A DNA stretch of 64,000 nucleotides, from assembly GCF_035222275.1 (NCBI RefSeq), contig NW_026946359.1:4588001-4652000 (forward strand), read 5' to 3'. The notes under the pieces are model-generated. The model saw nothing but the letters and a program-made list of their open reading frames with translations. It ran no database searches and was not told where the DNA came from. Source of the stretch: Podospora bellae-mahoneyi (taxonomy: Eukaryota; Ascomycota; Sordariomycetes; Sordariales; Podosporaceae). The translations under genes and the position numbers were made by a program. Of this stretch, positions 46,054 to 55,800 are shown piece after piece. Numbering within the stretch: position 1 is the stretch's first letter; each line of letters opens with the position of its first letter.

Positions 46054-48540
46054 CTACCCCATGATAGCCTGCCTGTCAAACTTCATACACTCACTGATCG
46101 CCTCCTGATCCCCCTTGACCACAATATCGTACACCCCCATCTCCTTGGACACCTCCCCAGCCCACTTGTTCAAATCCTCCGGCACGACCTGCCTCACCTT
46201 GGCTTTCCTATAAACAATCTGCTCAAACACGGCATGATTCTCCTCAACCAGCTCCTCAGGCGTCATCTCCTCTCCCGGATGCCCTTGCTTGATCAGGTCT
46301 TTCCGATAACCGTGCTTAAAGTTCTCGATAATGCGGGCCCCCTCCGTCAGACGGAGCGTGTTCCTCTTCGTCTTGACCTGCAAGGAGCCAATACCTGACA
46401 TCAGCTCGACAAGAAGAGCGTCTGTAGGATGGAAGCCGAAAATGCGCCTCATTGCCCGACAGGCAACGATGGCGCCAACCCAGTCCTTGGCTTTGAACAT
46501 GCTGAACAGGATCGTCCTAGGCAACTGGCCAAAGAGCTCCGGGGTGTCGAATTCCCACCTGGTCTCCACCATATCCTTGAAAAATTTCCTCGCACTGGCG
46601 ACGTCGTGCTCAGTAAAGGTGGGAATGCGCTTAATAAGCCGGTTGACTGACAACGAGTTGAACATGGTCAGGAACGTGTGCCCATCTGGCTGGACACCAA
46701 TCTCATCTGCCAACCTGCTGTACAAGTTCAGCGCCTTTTTGGTTTCATTCGCCTGGGAGTACGAGCGGATGAGCTGGTTCATGAGGAAGGTTGTTGGCAT
46801 AATCTCTGCTTGGTCGAGCACCCTGAACAGCTCCTCCAGGCGTTCGTGAAGCCTGCGAGAGCAGTAGTTTTCCGCGAGCAGAGAGAAAGTTTCCGCCGTT
46901 GCCCTTGTCAGGCACTTGGGCTCGACTTCGTTTTCTAGTTCTTGTTTCTCGTTTATGGCATTAGGTTTGGGATTGTAGAGTGTGATGTTGCCGTTCGCGA
47001 TAGACTCTCGCTTTCGCAGCTCGACAAAGTCCAGGCGGGCTTGAATCATCTGCCATGCCACTTTGTCGGCCTTTTCCAGGTTCTCAGCGGCCCCTGACCT
47101 CATCCACGCGGCGATGAGACCATTGAGTTGGACAGGCGCTGTGATGATGCCCTTTTTCTGCAGGTAGGTTACCACTTTGTAAGCGCCGTCGAGGTCGCCC
47201 GCTCCTATAAGTCTCTTGAGCCACTTCCCGGTGAAGAAGTGGTTGCCAACCACCATTGGTAAGCGGTCCCTTCCCCGAATATCGATCGCCTCGGAGAACA
47301 TCATGTCGACAAAAGCCTGAAGGCCTTGTTCGACCGCGCCGACAGTCAGGAACGAGCCAATGATTTCATCGTAGTCCTCTATCGTCATGCTGCCTCCAAG
47401 AAGCGTGCGCATATCCTGGTAACGTTCCCATGCTTCATCGAGCATTGACTCTTTGGCTGCCAGTGCTCGTACTATGGGGATGATAATTCGAGGACTTGGT
47501 GGATGCGACGACCGGAGGAGCGTATCTGCTGCCTGCTGCGCTCGTTCAACATCTCCGTGGAGCGCGCACATCCGTACTCCGAGCTCATAGTAAGGCGTGA
47601 AAGTCTCCTTGTTTGACCCAATCGTGATGACAGCCTTTTTCCATGCATCGATAGCCTCGGTTTCCCACCCCTCAATAAACATGGCTTCAATGGCCAAGAG
47701 TTGTTGCGAGTCGCTCAAGGGTACTTTGGCAGCCTGCATATCCTTTGCCAGTACGTAAGTATGTTGCATGCGGTTGGGATTGTCACGGCTGTCAAAGGAC
47801 AGGACCATAAACAGAAAGTCCCAGACCTCCCGCGGAACCTTGGCCCAGTCTAGGGCAAGTGTCTTCCGCGCTGATGAATAGAACTTCCAACACTCGGCAA
47901 GGTCCTTGTGTGAAGGCACGCCCTTTTCCAACACCTTTTCCCGTGCGAGAAAGATGTTGAGGTCTTCCACCACCCTGTATCTTGGACCGGAAAATCCTTT
48001 AATACGAAGCACTCCATATGCCTCACCCTCGGGTCCAACTTTGCCCTTGTACTGTGCTCGAATTGTTGTCTTGAACTGTTTCCTGAGCTGGGCAGCCTTT
48101 TCCTTCTTTCCCTCCTTTTCCATCGTGTTGATTAACTTCAACGTGTCCAGCATTCGCCTTTCAAGATCTTCGATAGAAGTGAGGACTTCATGGTCAAGCC
48201 CGGTGCTGTCCTCACTAAACTCTTCATTGGTCTGTAAAGACTTGCGCTCGCTAGTCTTGATGTTTTCTGAGAAGTACTTGATATCGAGGTTCGACTGTGC
48301 TGCGGACCCATTGAGCAAGTCCTCGGCCAACATTCGCTGGATCTCGGCGGGATCAGGGTCCTTGTCTTTTAGTTCGGTTGCCGGTTTTCTCGTACGGGAT
48401 CGAAGGCTTCTGGCCGTTGAGGCCCGTCTTGCTAGCCATTGCGGGGGTTGGTTGGTCACTGGGCGCAAGTGGGCGAGACACGATTTGCAAACATAGTTGC
48501 TCGTTCGACCAATATCGAGGGAAATGGTTCTAGGAGGCAT
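46054..48540 (-). CDS. Mitochondrial pentatricopeptide-repeat (PPR) protein
   Basis: Single exon; start at 48540 (MPPRTISLDIGRTSNYVCKS). 828 residues. The N-terminus is basic and Ser/Arg-rich, fitting a mitochondrial presequence. From about residue 250 onward it is made of helical repeats including PPR-like units (VGAVEQGLQAFVDMMFSEAI; AGDLDGAYKVVTYLQKKG; MPTTFLMNQLIRSYSQANET, KKALNLYSRLADEIGVQPDG). Fungal PPR proteins of this kind stabilise or activate translation of mitochondrial mRNAs (the Pet309/cya-5 class is one example), but I cannot say which transcript this one serves. The frame extends upstream to 48810 in what is probably leader. Divergent from rcl1 across 323 bp. Confidence 0.82.
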   Translation of the reverse strand: MPPRTISLDIGRTSNYVCKSCLAHLRPVTNQPPQWLARRASTARSLRSRTRKPATELKDKDPDPAEIQRMLAEDLLNGSAAQSNLDIKYFSENIKTSERKSLQTNEEFSEDSTGLDHEVLTSIEDLERRMLDTLKLINTMEKEGKKEKAAQLRKQFKTTIRAQYKGKVGPEGEAYGVLRIKGFSGPRYRVVEDLNIFLAREKVLEKGVPSHKDLAECWKFYSSARKTLALDWAKVPREVWDFLFMVLSFDSRDNPNRMQHTYVLAKDMQAAKVPLSDSQQLLAIEAMFIEGWETEAIDAWKKAVITIGSNKETFTPYYELGVRMCALHGDVERAQQAADTLLRSSHPPSPRIIIPIVRALAAKESMLDEAWERYQDMRTLLGGSMTIEDYDEIIGSFLTVGAVEQGLQAFVDMMFSEAIDIRGRDRLPMVVGNHFFTGKWLKRLIGAGDLDGAYKVVTYLQKKGIITAPVQLNGLIAAWMRSGAAENLEKADKVAWQMIQARLDFVELRKRESIANGNITLYNPKPNAINEKQELENEVEPKCLTRATAETFSLLAENYCSRRLHERLEELFRVLDQAEIMPTTFLMNQLIRSYSQANETKKALNLYSRLADEIGVQPDGHTFLTMFNSLSVNRLIKRIPTFTEHDVASARKFFKDMVETRWEFDTPELFGQLPRTILFSMFKAKDWVGAIVACRAMRRIFGFHPTDALLVELMSGIGSLQVKTKRNTLRLTEGARIIENFKHGYRKDLIKQGHPGEEMTPEELVEENHAVFEQIVYRKAKVRQVVPEDLNKWAGEVSKEMGVYDIVVKGDQEAISECMKFDRQAIMG

Positions 48541-48863
48541 CGGGAAGGCGTGGCTACTTGAGAGGAACAAACAAGAAAAAAGTCTCTGGAAAGAAAAAGA
48601 ATGGATTGCCTGCTTCATCCCATCAATTCGCACCGGCTCACACAGCTCCGTCACTTTTTTGGCCCCACTTTTGATCCCCGGACTGCGCCAAAATCTCTTA
48701 TCGGCTCTCCAATCCCTGTCGATAAGCTCTCGGCACCTCTGACCGCCCGGCAGAAACAACCTGGACCCTCCAAAATTTTGGGAGCTTTGCGACTGGCGCA
48801 TCCAAACCAATCCCCCAGGCTTTGGCCAACCGTCAATTCCTCACGCATCACCACCAGCCAAAA
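48541..48863. promoter_or_regulatory. Compact bidirectional promoter, PPR gene / rcl1
   Basis: 323 bp separate the two divergent start codons. A CCAAT box lies at 48807-48811, close to the rcl1 start. Both products serve RNA and ribosome metabolism, which would fit shared control, but that is inference. Confidence 0.5.
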
Positions 48864-50093
48864 ATGGCAGACTCAAAACCTCAATTCGTCCGCCTAACAG
48901 GCCACCGCGCCTTCACCCAGCGCCTCGTCCTCGCTACCCTGTCTGGCAAACCTATCCACATCACCAAAATCCGATCCACCTCCCCAACGAACCCCGGCCT
49001 CGCCCCCCACGAAGTCTCCTTCCTCCGCCTCCTTGAAGCCGTCACCAACGGCTCCGTAATCGATGTCTCCTACAGCGGCACAACCCTCGCCTACCAACCC
49101 GGCCTCATCACCGGCAGCGTTCCCGGCGCGGGCACATTCCTCTCAAACGACCTAATAGAACACACCATCCCCGCCAACAACACCCGTGGCATCACTTACT
49201 TCCTTCTCCCGCTCGCCTTACTAGCCCCGTTCTCAAAAGCCCATATGAATGTCCGTTTCTCTGGGCCGGGTGTCATCACTTCGTCTACCAACACCCCAGG
49301 GGATCTCTCAATCGATACCTTCCGAACCGCCATCCTGCCATTGTACGGTCTATTCGGCATCCCCCCCGCGCGTATCGAGCTCCGAGTCCTCTCCCGTTCC
49401 TGCCCAGGGCCAGGAGGGAAGGGAGGCGGCGGTGTAGTCGAGCTTCGCTTCGCCAGCCAAGTCCGTCTTCCCAAAACCCTTCACCTGAATCGCAAACCGG
49501 GGAGGATCAGGAGGATCAGAGGAGTGGCGTACTGCACGGGTGTGTCGGCGTCGCACAATAATCGCATGATCACTTCTGCTAGAGGAGTTCTCAACCAGCT
49601 GGTGAGCGATGTTCACGTGGCGGCGCAGTATGATCCTGCGCCGTTGGTGCAGGAGAAGGGGAGCACGATGAAGAAGAAGATTGGTATTGGTTTTGGCTTG
49701 TCCCTCGTGGCGGAATCGAGCGCGGAGGGGGTTATTTATGCGGCGGACGTGGTTGCCCCTCCGGAGGGTGGTGTTGTACCCGAGGATGTCGGCACAAGAT
49801 GCGCGTATCAACTGCTTGAGGTGATCGCGCAGGGAGGGTGTGTCAGTGCTGCTGCTGCGCCGACGGTATTGACGCTGATGGCTATGGGGTCAGAGGACGT
49901 GGGCAGAGTGAGATTAGGGAGGGATGTACTTGGAAAGGAAGAGACAATCGGCCTGGCAAGAGATCTGAAAGCCTTTGGCGCGGCCAGCTGGGGCATAAGA
50001 GATGCTGATAAAGACGAAGACGAAGCCACAGGGGAACTGATCGTTTCCGTCAAGGGTACAGGTGTGGGCAATATCGGCAGGAAGGTAGCGTGA
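48864..50093 (+). CDS. rcl1: Rcl1, RNA 3'-phosphate cyclase-like rRNA processing factor
   Basis: Single exon; 409 residues from MADSKPQFVRLTGHRAFTQR. Family landmarks: FTQRLVLATLSGKPIHI, SFLRLLEAVTNGSVIDVSYS, GTTLAYQPGLITG, RGITYFLLPLALLAPFSKA, GGGVVELRF and RIRGVAYCTGVSA. Rcl1 is the catalytically distinct cyclase-like protein of the small-subunit processome and works with Bms1 at early 18S rRNA cleavage in the nucleolus. The C-terminus is degraded in similarity. Sense strand is C-rich to about 49450 and G-rich afterwards. It converges with the next gene with 126 bp between stops. Confidence 0.93.
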   Translation: MADSKPQFVRLTGHRAFTQRLVLATLSGKPIHITKIRSTSPTNPGLAPHEVSFLRLLEAVTNGSVIDVSYSGTTLAYQPGLITGSVPGAGTFLSNDLIEHTIPANNTRGITYFLLPLALLAPFSKAHMNVRFSGPGVITSSTNTPGDLSIDTFRTAILPLYGLFGIPPARIELRVLSRSCPGPGGKGGGGVVELRFASQVRLPKTLHLNRKPGRIRRIRGVAYCTGVSASHNNRMITSARGVLNQLVSDVHVAAQYDPAPLVQEKGSTMKKKIGIGFGLSLVAESSAEGVIYAADVVAPPEGGVVPEDVGTRCAYQLLEVIAQGGCVSAAAAPTVLTLMAMGSEDVGRVRLGRDVLGKEETIGLARDLKAFGAASWGIRDADKDEDEATGELIVSVKGTGVGNIGRKVA

Positions 50094-50219
50094 TCTAGAG
50101 ATGTTAATATGATACCAAAGTTCAAGTCATTCCCGGGGCGTACAAAAATAGACATGATTCTTTTCATCAAGATGATTCAAAAATCCGCTCGCTTTTTTAT
50201 TGTATTAGTTAGACATCTA

Positions 50220-51306
50220 TTATGTTGGCAATGTTGTCGCCGTTCCCGGCTGCCGCAACCTAACCAGCCTTCTCCTCCTCTCAGCCGCCAAAGCTGCAAG
50301 AGTAGCGTTATAACCAAAACTTCGCAACGAGTACGCTGCCGTATTCTGTACCCCGCTTCCCACCGTCCTGACGGCATTCACAACGTGGAAATTCCCCAGC
50401 ACCGCGTTGCCAGACCGCATGATATCTATCATGTCCACCGTTGCCGTCACAGAGGCATACGGCCCCGATCCCATCCTTTCTCGTTCGTCATTATCATTGT
50501 CATTATCTCCTTCCCTTCCAGATTGGTTGAGTGGCCGCAGTTCGATCCCTTCGTTATCCACCATAAATGTCTGGTCGCTTAGCACCCCTCTCTCTTCCGC
50601 GTCGTGGTCCTGCGCTATTTCCGGGGGAACGTCTAGTTGCGCCTCGTCGCCGGGGATGATAGTTCTCAGCGAGGGGAAGACTGCCTTTTTGAGGCGCTCG
50701 CGGTCTTGGTGGACGGTGAGCATGAGGCATTGTATGAGGAATATTGTGATGTCAATGGAGAGGAAGATCAGTCGGGTTTTGGGCGGCTGCTGGCCGATAA
50801 AGTCGATTAGGACACCGCCCTGGAGGTATCCTCGCGTTGCTTCGCCTGCGACGGGGAGGGAGAGGACGAGATGGAAGAGTATGCAGAAAAAAGCTGGGAG
50901 GAAGATGGCGAAGAGATGTGGACGCTGAGCAGGCAGGAGGAGGCCTTCTTTTGGGGAGAGGAAGGCGAGGTGGGGAAGGCCGCGGATTATGAGTCGGGAG
51001 AGGGAGCATCTGAGAAGGGTCAAATGTCAGTTGGAGCGGGCATGGAGCAGAGGGGATGTATCCGTACTCCATGTAGTATAGTGTGCACATATACGACCAG
51101 ACCAGCATGTCGAGACTCCTCTGAAGGTGTGTCACGAACTCGAGCTTCTTGGCCAAGCCCATCCTTTGCTTATTCTTGACCTCAGAGTCGCTGGACTGGC
51201 CATCGTTCCTACTGCTGGCCTCTGTCGTGGACCCTTGGGAGTGATCTGGGTCTGTGGTGTTGGTGTTGGGGCGGGCCGTGGAGCTTGAGCCCGGATCATC
51301 GTTCAT
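50220..51306 (-). CDS. dsc4: DUF1746 membrane protein, Dsc4-like subunit of the DSC E3 ligase
   Basis: Exons 51068-51306 and 50220-51009; 342 residues. The polar N-terminus is followed by a DUF1746-type region: KKLEFVTHLQRSLDMLVWSY with CTLYYMECSLSRLIIRGLPH across the junction, then membrane segments at about 112-132 (HLFAIFLPAFFCILFHLVLS) and about 157-176 (RLIFLSIDITIFLIQCLML). The rest is a cytosolic tail with an Asn/Asp-rich run. DUF1746 defines fission-yeast Dsc4 in the Golgi DSC ubiquitin ligase that activates the SREBP homologue under low oxygen or sterol; assignment here rests on that resemblance. A telomere-like CTAACCCTAACCC (sense of this gene) lies about 245 bp upstream. Confidence 0.72.
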
Positions 51307-52869
51307 AGCTCGCCGAGGTCGAAAGCAAACAGTAGTGGTACATTAATGTACGTGGTGTCCTCACATCGCTGATTCCCAATGTGACAAGACAGCCATCGGT
51401 CGTTAAAAGCGGGTAGCAAGCGACGGAGAATGTTCAAGTTGGATGCTGGGCGCAAACCGCCAAACTGACGACCTTCCAAAGTGAGCTCACGCGGCCCGCC
51501 CGTTGCAAGCGAGTGCCGGCCGCCGGGATCTTGGCTGGCTTGGCATTGAAGGGTTAGGGTTAGTGGGTGTTAGAACCCGACAATCTGATGATTTAGGATA
51601 GGCTGCAAACATACTACCGACAATGCTTTGAGAGCTACAAGTTGTCGATAGTATCAATGTAGAATTGTAGTGTATTCCAAATATCGTCAAAGGGACCAAA
51701 TCTATAGGCGCCGCTGAGCGCATACTTGAACCCTGCATTTCGTGGAGAGCAAAGTAATGATGTCATAGCTTCTCCAAAACCATCCCAACTGGTATGTACT
51801 CGGTGAAAGGGGAGAGAAAATAAGCAGACGGAGAAGTAAGAATATTCTGACATGCTCTTGAAAGAGCTTTTCGTCTTCTTTCTGAGCATCCAAAACTACA
51901 GTAGGTATCGTGCCAAGTGTGACTCAACCTGTCTGGTTCCGGATAGCTTCAGTCAAAGGATGTCCAGCCCCAGATAGTGTTTTCTCGACGGGCGCCAAGA
52001 GGTACATCCAATGCTTGTTATAGTGCCATGGGTCTCTTGACTTTTGTTTTCTCGCTGTTGTCAATTGATATTTGATAATAGAAGCCCGTCTCAAAGGTCA
52101 AGAAGGTTGAACTCAAAGTGTAAGTGGGCATTGACCAATCGGATTTTACCCCGCTATTTGTTGAGTCTGGACTTCAACGTTGCACATTCTGACTCGCGAA
52201 GAAAATTCACCGCTCAAATTCCCCTCGATTGAGTTGAAAACAGCATTGTTGGACAGATTCAGAACGGAGCCATTACATGATGAGCCTGTCTATCCAGTAT
52301 TGTGTCAGCGGCTCCCAGCACGAACTCTCGTCAAAGTAATATAGCTACATTAACCTCGACATGGTGAGATATGCCGCCATCGAGATCTGCCTCGTCCGCA
52401 TACATACTTGAAAAATCAGTGTGATCACGAACCATTGACGTCCTGTCCGGCATCGGAATAATCACTTTTTCCCACGAGGGAATATCAAAATTTTTCCAAC
52501 CATCACCACCATCTTCTGCCGGGAACCCAAGTGACTGGCACTCCCCGGTAACGGCGTCAAACCCCAGTCTGAACAGCTGCGAGTCACCGTTCTTATCGCT
52601 TATCGCTCCCCCACCCGGGCCGATCTTTTTCTTTTTGCCCTGGGCAATCGAGATCCCACGGCGTAGCTGTTGAATTCCCATCTTTCTCGTGAACTTCCAC
52701 ATCCCCACTGCAAAAATACGACCAGGCGACTGCAGCGCTGCCAATTGGCGAGACCACGACGGACGAAGTGTTGCTGCCGAACCTCCAAAACTGACCCAAC
52801 GAGAACCCCCCGCGCCCGTTATCGCCAAAGCCTAACCCTAGCTCTCAAGGCTCGCGATCATCCCCTAAT
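51307..52869. other. Divergent intergenic 51307-52869 (cpa2 upstream region)
   Basis: 1.56 kb. Contains a telomere-like GGGTTAGGGTTAG at 51551-51563, a perfect TGACTCA at 51920-51926, an imperfect TGACTCG at 52190-52196, a CCAAT box at 52135-52139 and a CCTAACCCTA at 52831-52840 close to the cpa2 start. Minus-strand frames over 52331-52828 are not supported as genes. Confidence 0.55.
51920..51926. promoter_or_regulatory. TGACTCA, Gcn4/CPC1-type site upstream of cpa2
   Basis: Exact match to the TGASTCA element bound by Gcn4/CPC1 bZIP factors, about 940 bp before the cpa2 start. Arginine-specific carbamoyl-phosphate synthase genes are known targets of general amino-acid control in fungi. A single 7-mer is expected by chance every few kb, so the site is suggestive only. 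Confidence 0.4.
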
Positions 52870-55800
52870 ATGTTGTCGACCGTGTACAAGGCGGGCCGTG
52901 CCCCTGCCCTCCTCCGACATGGTCGACGGGTCGCCGTCGCACCACTAACCGCCCAATTGAGGTCCCTCACCTCGGGCGTCCAGAGCCTCCCCGTCCGTCA
53001 ACCAACCGAGTCGCCAATTGCTCGTCTCCAGAAGCGCTTCCTCTCAGTGTCTGCCGCCAGACCTGGCAACGCTGCCCAGTCCGCCCCTAACCCCTATGCC
53101 TACCTCGACAGTGGCGTAATAAAGCCAAAGGAGTTTGTCGATGTGAAGAAGGTGCTTGTTATCGGATCCGGTGGTCTTGCCATTGGCCAGGCCGGCGAGT
53201 TTGACTACTCCGGTACGTCTTGAGGTGAAACTTTGTGTGGTGAACAATGAGTCACACGACTATTTCACAACGAGTCCCAGCGCTGACCATACGCGCCCTT
53301 TCACAGGATCCCAGGCGCTCAAGGCCTTGAAGGAAGCCGGCGTTTCTTCCGTTCTTATGAACCCCAATATCGCTACCATTCAAACCAACCACTCGCTCGC
53401 CGACGAGGTGTACTACCTGCCCATCACCCCCGAGTATGTCGAGTATGTGATCCAGAAGGAAAGGCCAGATGGTATCTTCCTCTCTTTCGGTGGTCAGACC
53501 GCCCTGAACCTTGGTGTCCAGATGGAGAAGTTGGGCATGTTCGAGAAGTACGGCGTCAGAGTGTTGGGCACCAGCGTCAGGACGTTGGAGCTCTCTGAGG
53601 ACAGAGATCTGTTCGCCAAGGCTCTGGAGGAGATCAACATCCCCATTGCCAAGTCTATTGCCGTCAACACCCTGGACGATGCTCTCGAGGCTGCCCGCAA
53701 CATTGGGTACCCAATTATTGTCCGCGCTGCTTATGCGCTTGGTGGTCTTGGTTCTGGTTTCGCCAACAACGAGGAGGAGCTGCGCAACATGGCTGCCCGG
53801 TCTCTGACTCTCTCCCCCCAAATCTTGGTTGAGAAGTCTCTCAAGGGCTGGAAGGAAGTTGAATATGAGGTCGTGCGTGATGCGAACAACAACTGCATCA
53901 CTGTGTGCAACATGGAGAACTTTGACCCCTTGGGTATCCACACTGGTGACTCGATTGTCGTTGCGCCCAGTCAGACCCTGAGTGATGAGGAGTACCACAT
54001 GCTTCGTTCCGCTGCCATCAAGATTGTCCGTCACTTGGGCGTCGTTGGTGAGTGCAACGTCCAGTATGCGCTCCAGCCTGATGGGTTGGACTACAGAGTC
54101 ATCGAGGTCAATGCTCGTCTCTCTCGTTCGTCCGCCCTGGCTTCCAAGGCCACCGGTTACCCATTGGCGTACACTGCTGCCAAGATTGGTCTTGGACACA
54201 CTCTTCCTGAGCTTCCCAATGCCGTCACCAAGACCACCACTGCCAATTTCGAGCCCTCGCTCGATTACATTGTCACCAAGATTCCCCGCTGGGATTTGTC
54301 CAAGTTCCAGCACGTCAAGCGTGACATTGGTAGCGCCATGAAGTCTGTCGGTGAGGTTATGGCCATTGGTCGTACCTTTGAGGAGTCTTTCCAAAAGGCC
54401 ATCAGACAGGTTGACCCCAACTTTGTCGGCTTCCAGGGTGCCAAGTTTGAGGATCTCGACTTTGAGCTCCAGAACCCAACTGACCGCCGCTGGTTGGCTG
54501 TCGGCCAGGCCATGCTCCACGAGAACTACACTGTTGACCGTGTCCACGAGCTGACCAAGATCGACAAGTGGTTTTTGCACAAACTCCAGAACATTGTTGA
54601 CTGCACCAAGGAGCTCCAGCAGATTGGCAGCCTCCAAGGCCTCAAGAAGGAGAACGTGCTCAAGGCCAAGAAGATGGGTTTCTCTGACAAGCAGATTGCC
54701 CATGCTGTCAACAGCACTGAGAACGAGGTTCGCGCCCGCAGATTGGAGTTTGGTATCCGCCCCTGGGTCAAGAAGATCGATACCCTCGCTGCCGAGTTCC
54801 CTGCCGATACCAACTACCTGTACACCACCTACAACGCCTCGACCCACGATATCAACTTCGAGGACAAGGGTACCGTCATTCTCGGCAGCGGTGTCTACCG
54901 CATTGGTAGCTCCGTCGAGTTCGATTGGTGCGCTGTCAGCGCCACTCGTGCCCTGAAGGCCATGGGTGAGAAGACGGTCATGATTAACGTAAGTGTTTTA
55001 CCCTCCCCCAATATTCCCATCAGATCTTTCCCAAGCGGGCACCGAGTTGCAGCTATCTTCGAGCTGCCTCTCAGAGTTGTGATTTGCTTCAAAGTCGGTT
55101 TTCAGTGTTTTGCTTTTTGTCCCAGCTGTTTTCGTCCAACCTTTTGCTTCCCCAAGTCGACTTCAACAACCATTTTGCTTCCCCCCCTCCGAGCTCTGGG
55201 TTTCAACCCTTGTTTTCGAGTTGATACCGTCTGCAATGACATTCCTCATATTACATAAGTTGGCCCTTGAGCGTCACCATGTGACATGAGCCGGCTCTGA
55301 GCTTCATGTTACATGAACCTGGCACTGAGCCGACTTATGTCTACATTGAGCTCCCTGAGCCACCGTCAGATTGCAAGCAGATTCTGGTACAGCTCTGGTC
55401 CAAGCATGTTGCAGAGCTTTTCTGGCAAATTTCGTTCGATCACATTGAACAGTTTCTCCAGATCTCATGTGATCAGGGTGATTCTGTGGCGTTTTCGTCT
55501 GATCGCGTTACTATCAGCCCTCTTTGTCCAGTCTTGTTGCCGAGTTTTGGTGTACTTGTCTGTGATCAAGGTTGCTATGTAGCTTGTCATCATGGCGTAT
55601 TTGTTCTAGGTGTTCTAGGAGTTGATATCTAGTGGTAGTCAAACCTCCAGTCTGGCCCTAGTAGTCTACTCTGGCTTTCAACACCTTCCCTGCGTGCCCG
55701 GGCCTGGTTGTGCAGGACAGTATCGCGTACTTGTGCCTGTCCGATTTCCGGAACAGCCGCGCGTGCTCGAGCTTGACCTCATCGCTTGCTCGTGCCTGGT

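Noticed and set aside
52331-52828. 165-codon minus-strand frame upstream of cpa2
   Set aside because: Lies in the cpa2 promoter and leader region, matches no family, and several other frames of the same interval are also open.
52331-52869. Arginine attenuator peptide uORF upstream of cpa2
   Set aside because: I looked for it because of the pathway; that uORF belongs to the small-subunit gene and nothing like it is present here.
55306-55632. 108-codon frame inside cpa2 intron 2
   Set aside because: No family resemblance, and composition like the surrounding intron; more likely a chance frame in degenerate repeats.
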